Shown one piece after another: positions 15,781-25,105 of a DNA stretch of 58,229 nt. The position numbers and the translations under genes are program-made. Origin of the DNA: Bradyrhizobium sp. C9 (GTDB lineage: Bacteria; Pseudomonadota; Alphaproteobacteria; Rhizobiales; Xanthobacteraceae); contig NZ_NWTG01000037.1 in the NCBI RefSeq assembly GCF_002532045.1, positions 1 to 58,229 on the forward strand, read 5' to 3'. Under the pieces are notes generated by a model. It made no database searches. It saw nothing but the letters and a program-made list of their open reading frames with translations, and was not told the origin of the DNA. Each line of letters begins with the position of its first letter. Within the stretch, counting starts at the first letter, position 1.

Positions 15781-17206
15781 GTCCCGCCCCTACATCTTCT
15801 GGGGCCAGACCCAATCGTTGTGCGAGGCCTGCCTGGCCCTGGTGCCGACCAAGATCCAGATATCAGGCAACGAGGTCTGGTACGAGAAGCGCTGCAAGCA
15901 GCACGGCGTGCAGTCGACGCTGGTCTCGACCGATTCCGCCTATTGGCGGCTGTGCAAGGATTTCATCAAGCCCGGCGACCGGCCGCTGGCCTTCCAGCGC
16001 CACACCGAATTCGGTTGCCCCTATGATTGCGGACTGTGTCCGGACCACGAGCAGCACTCCTGCCTGGCGCTGATCGAGATCACCGAGCACTGCAATCTGA
16101 CCTGCCCGGTGTGCTTCGCGGATTCCTCGCCGGCACGTACCAGCTTCACGCCGCTGGCGAAGATCGAGAAGATGCTCGACGCGCTGGTGGCGAGCGAGGG
16201 CGAGCCTGACCTCGTGCAGATCTCCGGCGGCGAGCCGACGCTGCATCCGGATTTCTTCGCCATTCTGGACGCGGTGCGGGCCCGCCCGATCCGTCACGTC
16301 ATGATCAACACCAACGGCCTCAGAATCGCGCGCGAGCCGGACTTCGTGGCGAAGCTCGCCGAGAACAAGCGCGGGCTGGAGGTCTATCTGCAGTTCGACT
16401 CGCTGAAGCGCGAGGCGCTGGTCAATCTGCGTGGCGCGGACCTGCGCAAGATCCGCCAGCAGGCGCTGGAGAATCTCGAGCGCGCGGGCGTCTCGACCAC
16501 GCTGGTCGCCACCGTCAAGCGCGGCGTCAACGATGCCGAGATCGGAGATATCGTCCGCCACGCGTTGACGTGGAAGTGCGTCCGCGGCGTCACGCTGCAG
16601 CCGGTGCAGGACGCCGGCCGCAACGAGAATTTCGACAAGAATACCGATCGCATCATGCTGTCGGAGATCCGCCAGCGCGTGATCGAGACCGGGGTGTTCG
16701 GCGACAAGGACATGATCCCGCTGCCGTGCAATCCCGAGAGCATCTCGATCGGCTACGGCCTGCGCAACGGCGACAGGGTGCTGCCGCTGACCTCGCTGAT
16801 CCCGCAGGAGCAGCTCGTCGCCGTGATGCCGAACACGATCAGCCCGGAAAAATATCCGGTGCTGCGGGAAAAATTCGTCGATTTGTTCTCGCTGTCGTCG
16901 GGGCCGCTGAACACCTCGGAGCGGGTCTGCGAGTTGCTGTGCTGCCTGCCGAGCTTCGAGGTGCCGGACGGCCTCAGCTACGAGAACGTGTTCCGCGTCA
17001 CCATCGTGCAGTTTCTCGATCGCTTCAATTTCTGCGTCGGCAACGTCAAGCGAAGCTGTATCCACTTCGTCACCGAGAGCGGCACGATCATCCCGTTCGA
17101 CACCTACAATCTGTTCTATCGCGACGGAAAAATCGATGGCATCCGCGCTGCGATGACCGGCCAGACCTATCGGGAGGCACGGCAAAGCGAGGAGGTGCCA
17201 AGATGA
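15761..17206 (+). CDS. Radical SAM protein of the Tes (tetraether synthase)/MJ0619-like type
   Basis: The 481-residue protein has three metal-binding regions in order. First is a rubredoxin-like knuckle, Cys21-x2-Cys24 with Cys45-x2-His48. Next is an auxiliary cluster set, Cys86, Cys90, Cys93 and Cys101 (FGCPYDCGLC). The SAM-cluster motif is Cys111-x3-Cys115-x2-Cys118 (HCNLTCPVC). QISGGEPTLHP follows near residue 150. C-terminal cysteines in CELLCC and CVGNVKRSC could hold another cluster. This order matches the archaeal family whose characterised member joins lipid alkyl chains by carbon-carbon bonds. The bacterial substrate is unknown. It overlaps the Lgt-like gene upstream and the first small gene downstream (ATGA), so the genes are almost certainly one operon. 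Confidence 0.85.
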   Translation: MNAPLRKSRPYIFWGQTQSLCEACLALVPTKIQISGNEVWYEKRCKQHGVQSTLVSTDSAYWRLCKDFIKPGDRPLAFQRHTEFGCPYDCGLCPDHEQHSCLALIEITEHCNLTCPVCFADSSPARTSFTPLAKIEKMLDALVASEGEPDLVQISGGEPTLHPDFFAILDAVRARPIRHVMINTNGLRIAREPDFVAKLAENKRGLEVYLQFDSLKREALVNLRGADLRKIRQQALENLERAGVSTTLVATVKRGVNDAEIGDIVRHALTWKCVRGVTLQPVQDAGRNENFDKNTDRIMLSEIRQRVIETGVFGDKDMIPLPCNPESISIGYGLRNGDRVLPLTSLIPQEQLVAVMPNTISPEKYPVLREKFVDLFSLSSGPLNTSERVCELLCCLPSFEVPDGLSYENVFRVTIVQFLDRFNFCVGNVKRSCIHFVTESGTIIPFDTYNLFYRDGKIDGIRAAMTGQTYREARQSEEVPR

Positions 17207-17445
17207 GCGAGACCGGCGCACCGCTTTCACCTCGCCCTCCGGCGCAGCGCAACGGCTGCGTGACCGCGCTGATGATCGTCGCCGGCGTCATTCTGCTGCT
17301 GCCCGGCCTCTGCGCGCTGCTCTTCGTATTTGCCGGCGTCGCCAAGATGGCGTCCGATGATCTTCAGTTCGTCGCCGCCTGCCTGCTTGTTGCGTGCGTC
17401 GGCGTGGCCGTGATCTGGTGGGCCATCCGCAGGCCCGGCTCCTAG
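17203..17445 (+). CDS. Small two-helix membrane protein, Cys-pair family, copy 1
   Basis: The 80-residue protein has a Pro-rich N-tail (MSETGAPLSPRPP), then RNGC (Cys19) at the edge of a first membrane helix ending LLLPGLC (Cys37). The second helix is about residues 55-75 and ends in a basic RRPGS tail. Its ATG overlaps the radical SAM stop (ATGA) and GGAGG stands 10 bases upstream, so it is translated with that gene. Three paralogues follow in tandem. No family is recognised; the Cys-x17-Cys spacing is shared by copies 1-3. Confidence 0.82.
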   Translation: MSETGAPLSPRPPAQRNGCVTALMIVAGVILLLPGLCALLFVFAGVAKMASDDLQFVAACLLVACVGVAVIWWAIRRPGS

Positions 17446-17485
17446 GGACGGCTCGCATCATGAACCCACGGGCGGACCAACAGCC

Positions 17486-17758
17486 ATGAGCGAGACCAAT
17501 CCTCCTCCCGTGCCGCCTGCACCAGCGCAGGCACCCCCTCCGCCACTCCCGCCGCAACGCGGCGGCTGCGCGACCGCGTTCATGGTGCTGTTCGGGCTGT
17601 TCCTGCTGCTGCCCGGGCTCTGCGCGCTGCTGTTCGGCTTCGGCGTCCTGAGCGAGTCGAGAACCGATCCCTCCATTCTCTTCCTGATCCTGCTCGGGCT
17701 CACGGTCTGCTTTGCCGGCGTGATGCTGATCCGTGCCGCGATCACGGGGCAGCGCTGA
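17486..17758 (+). CDS. Small two-helix membrane protein, Cys-pair family, copy 2
   Basis: The 90-residue paralogue has a longer Pro/Ala N-tail (residues 5-24), then RGGC (Cys28) and a first helix ending LLLPGLC (Cys46), again Cys-x17-Cys. The second helix spans about residues 62-84. The nucleotides before its ATG (GGGCGG then a short spacer) are echoed before copy 3, as expected for tandem duplication. The ribosome site is weak. Function unknown. Confidence 0.8.
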   Translation: MSETNPPPVPPAPAQAPPPPLPPQRGGCATAFMVLFGLFLLLPGLCALLFGFGVLSESRTDPSILFLILLGLTVCFAGVMLIRAAITGQR

Positions 17759-17776
17759 CGGGCGGTTCGACAGCAC

Positions 17777-18028
17777 ATGAGCGAGACCGGCGACACGCCT
17801 CCGCCGTCACCGCCGCCGCCTTCCTCGGTGGCGAGTGGCTGTCTGCCGTTCCTGACGTTTATGGCCGGGGCGCTGATGCTGCTGCCGGCTGTTTGCACGG
17901 TCCTCGGCAGCCTCAAATCGGACATCAGGTTCAGGGCGGCCGATCTGCCCATTCTGCTGGTGATCGGCACGATCGGCTTCGTTGGTGCCTGGCTGGTTTG
18001 GCTGGCGACCCGGCCGCGGAAATACTGA
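17777..18028 (+). CDS. Small two-helix membrane protein, Cys-pair family, copy 3
   Basis: The 83-residue paralogue begins MSETGDTPPP, then a Pro/Ser tail. Cys22 in ASGC lies at the start of the first helix and Cys40 in LLPAVC at its end, keeping Cys-x17-Cys. The second helix is about residues 56-76, with a basic RPRKY end. It is more divergent than copies 1 and 2 but shares the whole architecture. The gap to copy 2 is 18 bases. Confidence 0.8.
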   Translation: MSETGDTPPPSPPPPSSVASGCLPFLTFMAGALMLLPAVCTVLGSLKSDIRFRAADLPILLVIGTIGFVGAWLVWLATRPRKY

Positions 18029-18041
18029 ACAGTCCAAACCG

Positions 18042-18218
18042 ATGAGCAATCCCGACACGCCGCCGCCGCACAGGCCTCTGGAACCGCGCCGACGCAACGG
18101 CTGCCTGACCGCCTTCATGCTCGTGGCGGGAGTGATCCTGCTGATCCCGGGGGTCCTGTGCGCCATTCTCAACGCCAAGATGGGCGCTGGGCTGGCGGAG
18201 ACCCCATCCCGGAAGTAA
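18042..18218 (+). CDS. Small membrane protein, Cys-pair family, copy 4 (lacks second helix)
   Basis: The 58-residue paralogue starts MSNPDTPPPHRP, with RRRNGC (Cys21) before the single helix and LIPGVLC (Cys40) at its end, so the spacing is one residue longer than in the other copies. It stops soon after the first helix, either by truncation or specialisation. It begins 13 bases after the copy 3 stop. The upstream in-frame extension overlaps copy 3 and is rejected. Confidence 0.72.
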   Translation: MSNPDTPPPHRPLEPRRRNGCLTAFMLVAGVILLIPGVLCAILNAKMGAGLAETPSRK

Positions 18219-18285
18219 GGCCCTAAAAGCCTCTCAAAACCGGCTTCCAGAGCGAAAATCAGGCCCTCAAACCACCAATAAATCA

Positions 18286-18313
18286 TTGTTTTTTGGCGTT
18301 TTCTGACTATATT
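18286..18313 (+). promoter_or_regulatory. Candidate sigma-70 promoter upstream of typA
   Basis: TTGTTT (18286-18291) and TATATT (18308-18313) are spaced by 16 bases in an AT-rich patch that stands out from the surrounding GC-rich DNA. A transcript would start near 18320, just before the hairpin at 18333. Confidence 0.45.
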
Positions 18314-18332
18314 GCGCCGCAACGCGCAAGGT

Positions 18333-18364
18333 GCCCGGTCCTGACGACCGGGCTTCCTTTTTGG
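18333..18364 (+). terminator. Intrinsic terminator after the small-protein array, or leader attenuator of typA
   Basis: GCCCGGTC and GACCGGGC form a perfect eight-base stem with loop CTGAC, followed directly by TTCCTTTTT. It could end the operon that begins at 15061. Because a promoter-like sequence lies just upstream, it could also end a short leader RNA before typA. Confidence 0.8.
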
Positions 18365-18497
18365 GGTGATGCGTCCCCGTCAAATTTCTTGGGTATGAGC
18401 GTGATCCGGGCCCCGATTGGGCCACGCGAGCGAGCGGCCGGCCAAACTGGTCCGGCGAGATCGCGCATCTGACCATTGCACGACCAGAAGAAGAGCC

Positions 18498-20324
<1,827 letters not shown>

Positions 20325-20336
20325 GCCTCATCTGTC

Positions 20337-20436
20337 GTGCCCCGGCTTGACCGGGGCACCCAGTACGCCGCGGCCTATCGGCTCAATCTCCCTATCTCTG
20401 GAATACTGGATCACCCGCATGCGCATGCGCGGGTGA
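20337..20436. repeat. Pair of hairpins in the typA - amine oxidase gap
   Basis: A perfect nine-base stem GTGCCCCGG/CCGGGGCAC (20337-20359) is followed by TCACCCGC/GCGGGTGA around an ATGCGCAT centre (20411-20436). They follow the typA stop by a few bases and resemble dispersed intergenic palindromes. The first may terminate typA, although it lacks a T-run. Confidence 0.8.
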
Positions 20437-20493
20437 TGACAGTCATGCGCGTGGTGACTTCAGGCGTCTTTCCAGACGTGCTAGAGCCGGGAC

Positions 20494-21741
20494 ATGAGTT
20501 CCCTTCCCTCCACGGTCGATGTCGCCATCATCGGCGCCGGCGCTGCGGGCCTCGGCGCCGCGCATGCGCTGAAGGGCACCGGCCTTTCCAGCATCGCTCT
20601 GGAAGCCCGCGACCGCCTCGGCGGCCGCGCCCATACGATCCAGGCTGCGCCTGACGTCGTGTTCGACGTCGGCTGCGGCTGGCTACACTCGGCCGACCAG
20701 AACGGCTTCGTCGGCATCGCCGAGCAGCTCGGCTTCGAGCTCAACACGGACCTGCCGCCCTGGCGCGAGCGCGCCTATGGCAAGGCATTCCCGCAGGCCG
20801 ACCGCGACGCGTTCATGCTCGCGCTCGACCAGTTCTACGACCGCATCGAGCAGGCCGCGCGCGGCGGCAAGGACGGCGCCGCCGATCGCTATCTCGAGCC
20901 CGGCAACCGCTGGAACCCGATGATCGATGCGATCTCGACCTATGTGAACGGCTGCGAGCTCGACCAGCTCTCGATCCTCGACTTCGACGCCTATGAGGAC
21001 AGCAACGTCAATTGGCGCGTCAGGCGCGGCTACGGCGCGCTGGTCGCGGCCTATGGCGAGCAGGTATCGGTCGCGCGCAACTGCGAGGTCCGGCTGATCG
21101 ATCATTCCGGCAAGCGCGTCCGCATCGAAACCTCGCGCGGCACATTGGAGGCGGACAAGGTGATCGTCACCGTGCCGACCGATCTGATCGCCATTGAGGC
21201 GATCCGCTTTGTGCCTGCGCTGCCCGACAAGCTCGACGCCGCGCGCGGTCTGCCGCTCGGCCTCGCCGACAAGGTGACGCTGGCGCTCGCCGAGCCCGAG
21301 GCGCTGCCCAAGGAAGGCAATCTGCGCGGCGCCACCATGCGCACCGAGATGGGCACCTATCACATCCGCCCGTTCGGCCAGCCCTGCATCGAGGGCTTCT
21401 TCGGCGGCCGCTTCGCACGTGAGCTTGAAGACGCCGGCGACGGCGCCATCGCCGCGCACAGCATCGACGAGATCGTCTCCTTCCTCGGCAATGATTTCCG
21501 CCGCAAGCTGAAGCCGCTCAGCGAATCCCGCTGGGCGCAGGACCCGTTCGCCCGCGGCTCCTACTCGCACGCGCTGCCCGGCCACGCCGACAAGCGCGCC
21601 GTGCTCGCCGCACCGGTCGACGGCCGGCTGTTCTTCGCCGGAGAGGCGACGTCACCGCATTTCTTCTCGACCGCCCATGGCGCACGGGACAGCGGCGAGC
21701 GGGCGGCGAAGGAAGTGGTGGCGGAGTTGGCGCGCAAATAG
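20494..21741 (+). CDS. FAD-dependent flavin monoamine oxidase-like protein
   Basis: The 415-residue protein opens with a dinucleotide-binding motif, VAIIGAGAAGLGAAHAL (residues 10-26), then ARDRLGGRAHTI, the second FAD contact of the amine oxidase family. The C-terminal LFFAGEATSPHFFSTAHGARDSG is the family's FAD-binding end. It probably oxidises an amine, polyamine or amino-acid side chain; the substrate is not predictable. There is no signal peptide, so it is cytosolic. It stands alone between two palindromic repeats. Confidence 0.9.
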   Translation: MSSLPSTVDVAIIGAGAAGLGAAHALKGTGLSSIALEARDRLGGRAHTIQAAPDVVFDVGCGWLHSADQNGFVGIAEQLGFELNTDLPPWRERAYGKAFPQADRDAFMLALDQFYDRIEQAARGGKDGAADRYLEPGNRWNPMIDAISTYVNGCELDQLSILDFDAYEDSNVNWRVRRGYGALVAAYGEQVSVARNCEVRLIDHSGKRVRIETSRGTLEADKVIVTVPTDLIAIEAIRFVPALPDKLDAARGLPLGLADKVTLALAEPEALPKEGNLRGATMRTEMGTYHIRPFGQPCIEGFFGGRFARELEDAGDGAIAAHSIDEIVSFLGNDFRRKLKPLSESRWAQDPFARGSYSHALPGHADKRAVLAAPVDGRLFFAGEATSPHFFSTAHGARDSGERAAKEVVAELARK

Positions 21742-21748
21742 CCCGACT

Positions 21749-21830
21749 GTCATTGCGAGGAGCGAAGCGACGAAGCAATCCGTGCGACCGCAGGCGGAGA
21801 GATGGATTGCTTCGCTTCGCTCGCAATGAC
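21749..21830. repeat. Dispersed inverted repeat, GTCATTGCGAGGAGCG family (copy 2)
   Basis: GTCATTGCGAGGAGCGAAG is mirrored by CTTCGCTCGCAATGAC. It shares arms with the copy at 2811-2888 while the centres differ. It sits between convergent genes, with its left end seven bases after the amine oxidase stop. Confidence 0.92.
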
Positions 21831-21838
21831 GGCCGAAA

Positions 21839-22246
21839 CTACTCCAGCACCCTCGCCCGCATATCGGCATCCGGCACGAAGCACGTCTCGTACTTTCCGA
21901 AGATCCTGTAGCGGTTGCGCGCGATGAGGCTGTAGACCGCGTCGCGCAGCGGTTTTGGCACGCCGAACAGCACGCGGGTCCAGCTCCAGCCGGGGAGATG
22001 GCTCAGCACCGTCAGTGCGGCGTCGGATTTCATCCAGGCCACGCCGCCATGGACCACGGCGTTGGTGTCGGGATCCTCGGGGTCGATGCCGAAGGTTTTT
22101 GCCAGCCGCGCGCCGTAGCCGGACTGGATCGGCGTGAAGCGGAAGCGGCGCGTTGTGTCGCGCGCGATGACGAAGCGGACCCAGCGCGAGCAGAAGATGC
22201 AGACACCGTCGTAGAGGATCACGTCGTCGTCGGGCCACTTGCTCAT
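21839..22246 (-). CDS. DCC-family thiol-disulfide oxidoreductase-like protein (DUF393)
   Basis: The 135-residue protein has the DUF393 signature VILYDGVCIFCSRWV (residues 9-23), with the DGxCxxC pair, followed by RFRFTPIQS. The family is predicted to have a thioredoxin-like fold and redox-active cysteines; substrates are unknown. Its ATG overlaps the upstream gene's stop (ATGA at 22243-22246), so it is translated with the NAD-binding/DoxX-like gene. It is the last gene of the DUF2269 operon. Confidence 0.92.
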   Translation of the reverse strand: MSKWPDDDVILYDGVCIFCSRWVRFVIARDTTRRFRFTPIQSGYGARLAKTFGIDPEDPDTNAVVHGGVAWMKSDAALTVLSHLPGWSWTRVLFGVPKPLRDAVYSLIARNRYRIFGKYETCFVPDADMRARVLE

Positions 22247-23571
22247 CGGTTATCCAGCATCAAGAGCGCGACCAGCATCAGCACGATCGCGGGCCCGGTC
22301 TTCACCAGCGCGCCGAGCGGCTCGATCCAGAGATCGGGCGTCAGGATCGCCGATCCCGCCATGTAGCCGAGCGAGGCGACGATGCCTGCAACCAGACCGA
22401 ACGCCGCGGTGCGGCGGATCGCGATCAGCACGCCGATGCTCATGTCCATCAGGCTGGTCAGCACCGTCACCGGCCCGACCAGCGCAGGCGGGAAATGGTG
22501 CGCACTCAGGATGCCGGCTGCGGCGTCATAGGAGATGACCAGCGAGACGACGCCGGACGCAACCCAGAACAGCACCAGGCTTGCGAAGATCAGCGCCTTG
22601 ATCAGGAACAGCCGCGCGAACCATTTGTCCTGAATGGTCGCGGGGCGGCCGCCGACCGCTTGTGCGATGGTCTTCGGCACGATGCCGGTCGCGGTCATCC
22701 AGGCTGTGGGATCGCCGGTGACGCCGCGGCGCAGCTCGGCGATCGCATTGGAGCGCAGCGGCGGCATCCACCCCAAGCGGCTGGTGAGATCGCCGAGGCG
22801 GGCGCCGAGATCGATCAGGAACGACGGCGTCGGAAGTCGAAAATGCTTTGCCGTGCCGAACGACCAGCGGAACTGGGCGATGACGCCGCCGAGCGAGATC
22901 GGCTGGGTCTGCATCAGATCCCATGTCACCGATCGCACGGTTTCATCGGCAACGTCGCGCGCCGCAAGCCAGGCGATGGTGGCGGCGATATCCTCGACCG
23001 CGACCGGCTGGAACGGCGTCGCGGCCTCGTCCGCCGGCAGATCGACCGGCAGCGCCGCCAGCGCGCGCAGCATGGCGCTGCCGCCATAGGCCGAAGGCGC
23101 GATGACAAAGCCCGGGCGCAGGATCGCGTAGGCGACCCCTGACGCCGCGATCAGCCGTTCAGCCTCGCGCTTGGTGGTGCTGAAGGCCGTGCGATCTTCA
23201 CTATCCGCGCCCGGAATCGAGATGTGCACGAGACGGATGGCGCGGTGGCTGTCGCGGACAGCCTGCAGCAGCCGCGCCACGAAGTCGCGATGCACCGCGC
23301 GCGTGTCGCTGCCCGGACCATCCTGCAGCACGCCGAGGCAATTGACGACGATGTCCGCCTCGTGGGTGCGGAGCAGCTGCGTCAGCGCCGCGGCATCCAT
23401 CGACATCACGGGCAGCTCGAGGTCGGCCGCGCTCACCTTCTGCGCTGGCGTGAAACGCCGCGCGATCCCGATCACGTGAAAGCCGCGCGCCCTCAGATCG
23501 TCGGTGACATAGCGACCGATCAGGCCCGACGCGCCGAGCACGAGGATATTGTGTGATGCATCGTCACTCAT
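22243..23571 (-). CDS. NAD(P)-binding protein fused to a DoxX-like membrane domain
   Basis: The 442-residue protein has an atypical SDR/NmrA-type Rossmann domain at the N-terminus (ILVLGASGLIGRYV, residues 9-22; RLVHISIPGAD, ILRPGFVI). A C-terminal membrane part of four helices (about residues 315-440) resembles DoxX-like quinone-interacting proteins. The fusion suggests membrane-bound redox work, such as moving electrons to quinone or modifying a lipid or quinone head group, but the substrate is unknown. The ATG at 23571 follows a repeat fragment. The frame upstream to 24219 overlaps the DUF2269 gene and is spurious. It is coupled to the DCC gene downstream. Confidence 0.87.
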   Translation of the reverse strand: MSDDASHNILVLGASGLIGRYVTDDLRARGFHVIGIARRFTPAQKVSAADLELPVMSMDAAALTQLLRTHEADIVVNCLGVLQDGPGSDTRAVHRDFVARLLQAVRDSHRAIRLVHISIPGADSEDRTAFSTTKREAERLIAASGVAYAILRPGFVIAPSAYGGSAMLRALAALPVDLPADEAATPFQPVAVEDIAATIAWLAARDVADETVRSVTWDLMQTQPISLGGVIAQFRWSFGTAKHFRLPTPSFLIDLGARLGDLTSRLGWMPPLRSNAIAELRRGVTGDPTAWMTATGIVPKTIAQAVGGRPATIQDKWFARLFLIKALIFASLVLFWVASGVVSLVISYDAAAGILSAHHFPPALVGPVTVLTSLMDMSIGVLIAIRRTAAFGLVAGIVASLGYMAGSAILTPDLWIEPLGALVKTGPAIVLMLVALLMLDNR

Positions 23572-23576
23572 GGGAG

Positions 23577-23591
23577 CCGGATCATGCTCTA
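23577..23591. repeat. Fragment of the TAGAGCATGATC repeat
   Basis: On the minus strand the sequence TAGAGCATGATCCGG begins with the stop codon of the DUF2269 gene and ends six bases before the next gene's start codon. It is a short end fragment of the element seen at 4210-4260. Confidence 0.7.
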
Positions 23592-24056
23592 AAACGGTTT
23601 TGCGATCATCAGCCACAGGATGATCATCACCGATCCGAAGCCGGGAATCCCGAACAGGAACCAGCCGCGAAACAGCGCGAAGTAGCGCGGCGGCAGCGGG
23701 AGACCTTTGTCGGCGGCCGCCTGCGCGAGGTCGCGCATCTCCATCTGCATGAAGATGACGGGAACCCAGAACATTCCAGCCAGCGCGTAGAGCGCCAGCG
23801 ACACCAGCAGCCAGCGTTCGGTGATGCTTGTGGCCGACAGCATCATCAACAGTCCGCCGCTCACCGGCTGCAGCAGCACGGCGCTCAGCGTGAAGATCAT
23901 GTCCGCGATGACGACGGTCGCCGCCGTGCGCGCGATGAAAGCCGCATCGCGCGTGCGATGCGCGGCCAGCATGAAGAAGGCGATCCCGGTCCCGGTGCCG
24001 AGGATCACGATGGCGCCGAGCACGTGCAGATATTTGATCAGGAAGTAGAGCGTCAT
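23589..24056 (-). CDS. DUF2269-family membrane protein
   Basis: The 155-residue protein starts MTLYFLIKYLHVLGAIVILG and has four membrane helices, with conserved His in the first (KYLHVLGA) and a small polar motif, GTGTGIAFFM. This matches DUF2269 proteins found beside DoxX-like/NAD-binding genes, where a role in quinone or heme-linked redox is guessed. The start is at the ATG that overlaps a possible small upstream ORF (ATGA). Its TAG stop is supplied by a repeat fragment. It leads the operon with the DoxX-like fusion and the DCC protein. Confidence 0.88.
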   Translation of the reverse strand: MTLYFLIKYLHVLGAIVILGTGTGIAFFMLAAHRTRDAAFIARTAATVVIADMIFTLSAVLLQPVSGGLLMMLSATSITERWLLVSLALYALAGMFWVPVIFMQMEMRDLAQAAADKGLPLPPRYFALFRGWFLFGIPGFGSVMIILWLMIAKPF

Positions 24057-24253
24057 CGCAGTCCGCTCGTGATCGGGCCGGTTTCGGCGCGTACAAATAC
24101 CGCCGCTGCCATAGGCTGGTCGCGCGCGGAAATCCACTGCGGCGGCGCGGACGCAGAACGCGGCATGCATCCGCGTTGCGACTGGATTCGCTCGCAAAAT
24201 TCCTGCACCGAATCAGCACCGAACGGCATTAGCCCGAACTGCGGCATTGTCAT
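24053..24253 (-). CDS. Possible small coupled ORF upstream of the DUF2269 gene
   Basis: A 66-codon frame (MTMPQFGLMPFGADSVQEF...) ends in a TGA that overlaps the next ATG by the ATGA pattern, as expected of translational coupling. Third-position GC is only about two-thirds, lower than in the surrounding genes, and the ribosome site is weak. It contains two cysteines and no membrane helix. It could equally be leader sequence. The remaining gap to 24430 holds no convincing gene. Confidence 0.25.
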   Translation of the reverse strand: MTMPQFGLMPFGADSVQEFCERIQSQRGCMPRSASAPPQWISARDQPMAAAVFVRAETGPITSGLR

Positions 24254-24430
24254 CCAGCGCTCACGATCCACGCTTTGTACAGGCCGGGATCGGCGATCGG
24301 GTCGCGCGAGCCGGGCGAGTGTCCTCTTTCGGTACAAGTTTTCATGACACTGATGCAAAAAATCCACAGGTTAACCGATAATTAACGATGGACCTTGAAG
24401 GCGGCCCTCCGACTTGCTTTGATTGGACGC

Positions 24431-24940
24431 ATGAGCACAACGCTAATCGAGGTCCGGCCGGCCAAAGCTGCAGACGCAGCCTCGGTGGCGTCTACCCATG
24501 ACGAAGCCTGGCGCTCGGCGTATCAGGGAATCATCCCCGGCGCCGAACTCGAAAAGCTGATCAATCGCCGTGGCCCGCAGTGGTGGGACAGCGCCATCCG
24601 CAAGGGCAGCCGCGTCAGCGTGCTGGTGTTCGGCGACCGGATCGCGGGCTACGCCAATTATGGCCGCAACCGCGCCCGCAGCCTGCACTTCGAGGGCGAG
24701 ATTTACGAGCTCTATCTGCGGCCGGAATTCCAGGGCCTCGGCTTCGGCCGGCGGCTGTTCGCCGCAGCCCGCCGCGATCTCCTGCAGAGCGGCCTGAAGA
24801 CCATGGTGATCTGGGCGCTCTCCGACAACGAGCCGGCGACCGAGTTTTACCGCGCGCTGGGCGGCCGCATGGTGGCGCGTTCCTCGGAGCGGTTCGGGCC
24901 GAAGTCGCTCGACAAGGTCGCTTTCGCCTGGGCCAACTGA
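24431..24940 (+). CDS. GNAT-family N-acetyltransferase
   Basis: The 169-residue protein has the GNAT fold: an N-terminal IEVRPAKAADAASVASTHDEAW, then IYELYLRPEFQGLGFGRRLF with the acetyl-CoA pyrophosphate loop Q/R-x-x-G-x-G/A (EFQGLGFGRR, about residues 100-109), and NEPATEFYRALGG at the C-terminal end. It acetylates an amine on an unknown small molecule or protein. The start at 24431 removes 12 residues of doubtful N-terminus. It is a stand-alone gene facing away from the DUF2269 operon. Confidence 0.92.
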   Translation: MSTTLIEVRPAKAADAASVASTHDEAWRSAYQGIIPGAELEKLINRRGPQWWDSAIRKGSRVSVLVFGDRIAGYANYGRNRARSLHFEGEIYELYLRPEFQGLGFGRRLFAAARRDLLQSGLKTMVIWALSDNEPATEFYRALGGRMVARSSERFGPKSLDKVAFAWAN

Positions 24941-25105
24941 AAATCCTGCTTCTCTCGCAGCTGCAGCGAGGCTAAACAGCCTGAGCGCTTGCGCGCGACG
25001 GCCAGCCCGGCCCCAAGGCCGGGCCTGAAGCTGTTTCGCGGCCTGGTGGCGCCAAGCAAAAAATCACATCGTTCTCAACTTCCAAAAGGCCACGCGGAGC
25101 AATCC

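Noticed and set aside
17203..18218. Classic lipoprotein lipobox in the small proteins
   Set aside because: The GC motif lies before the hydrophobic helix, not after it, so ordinary Lgt/Lsp processing is not expected.
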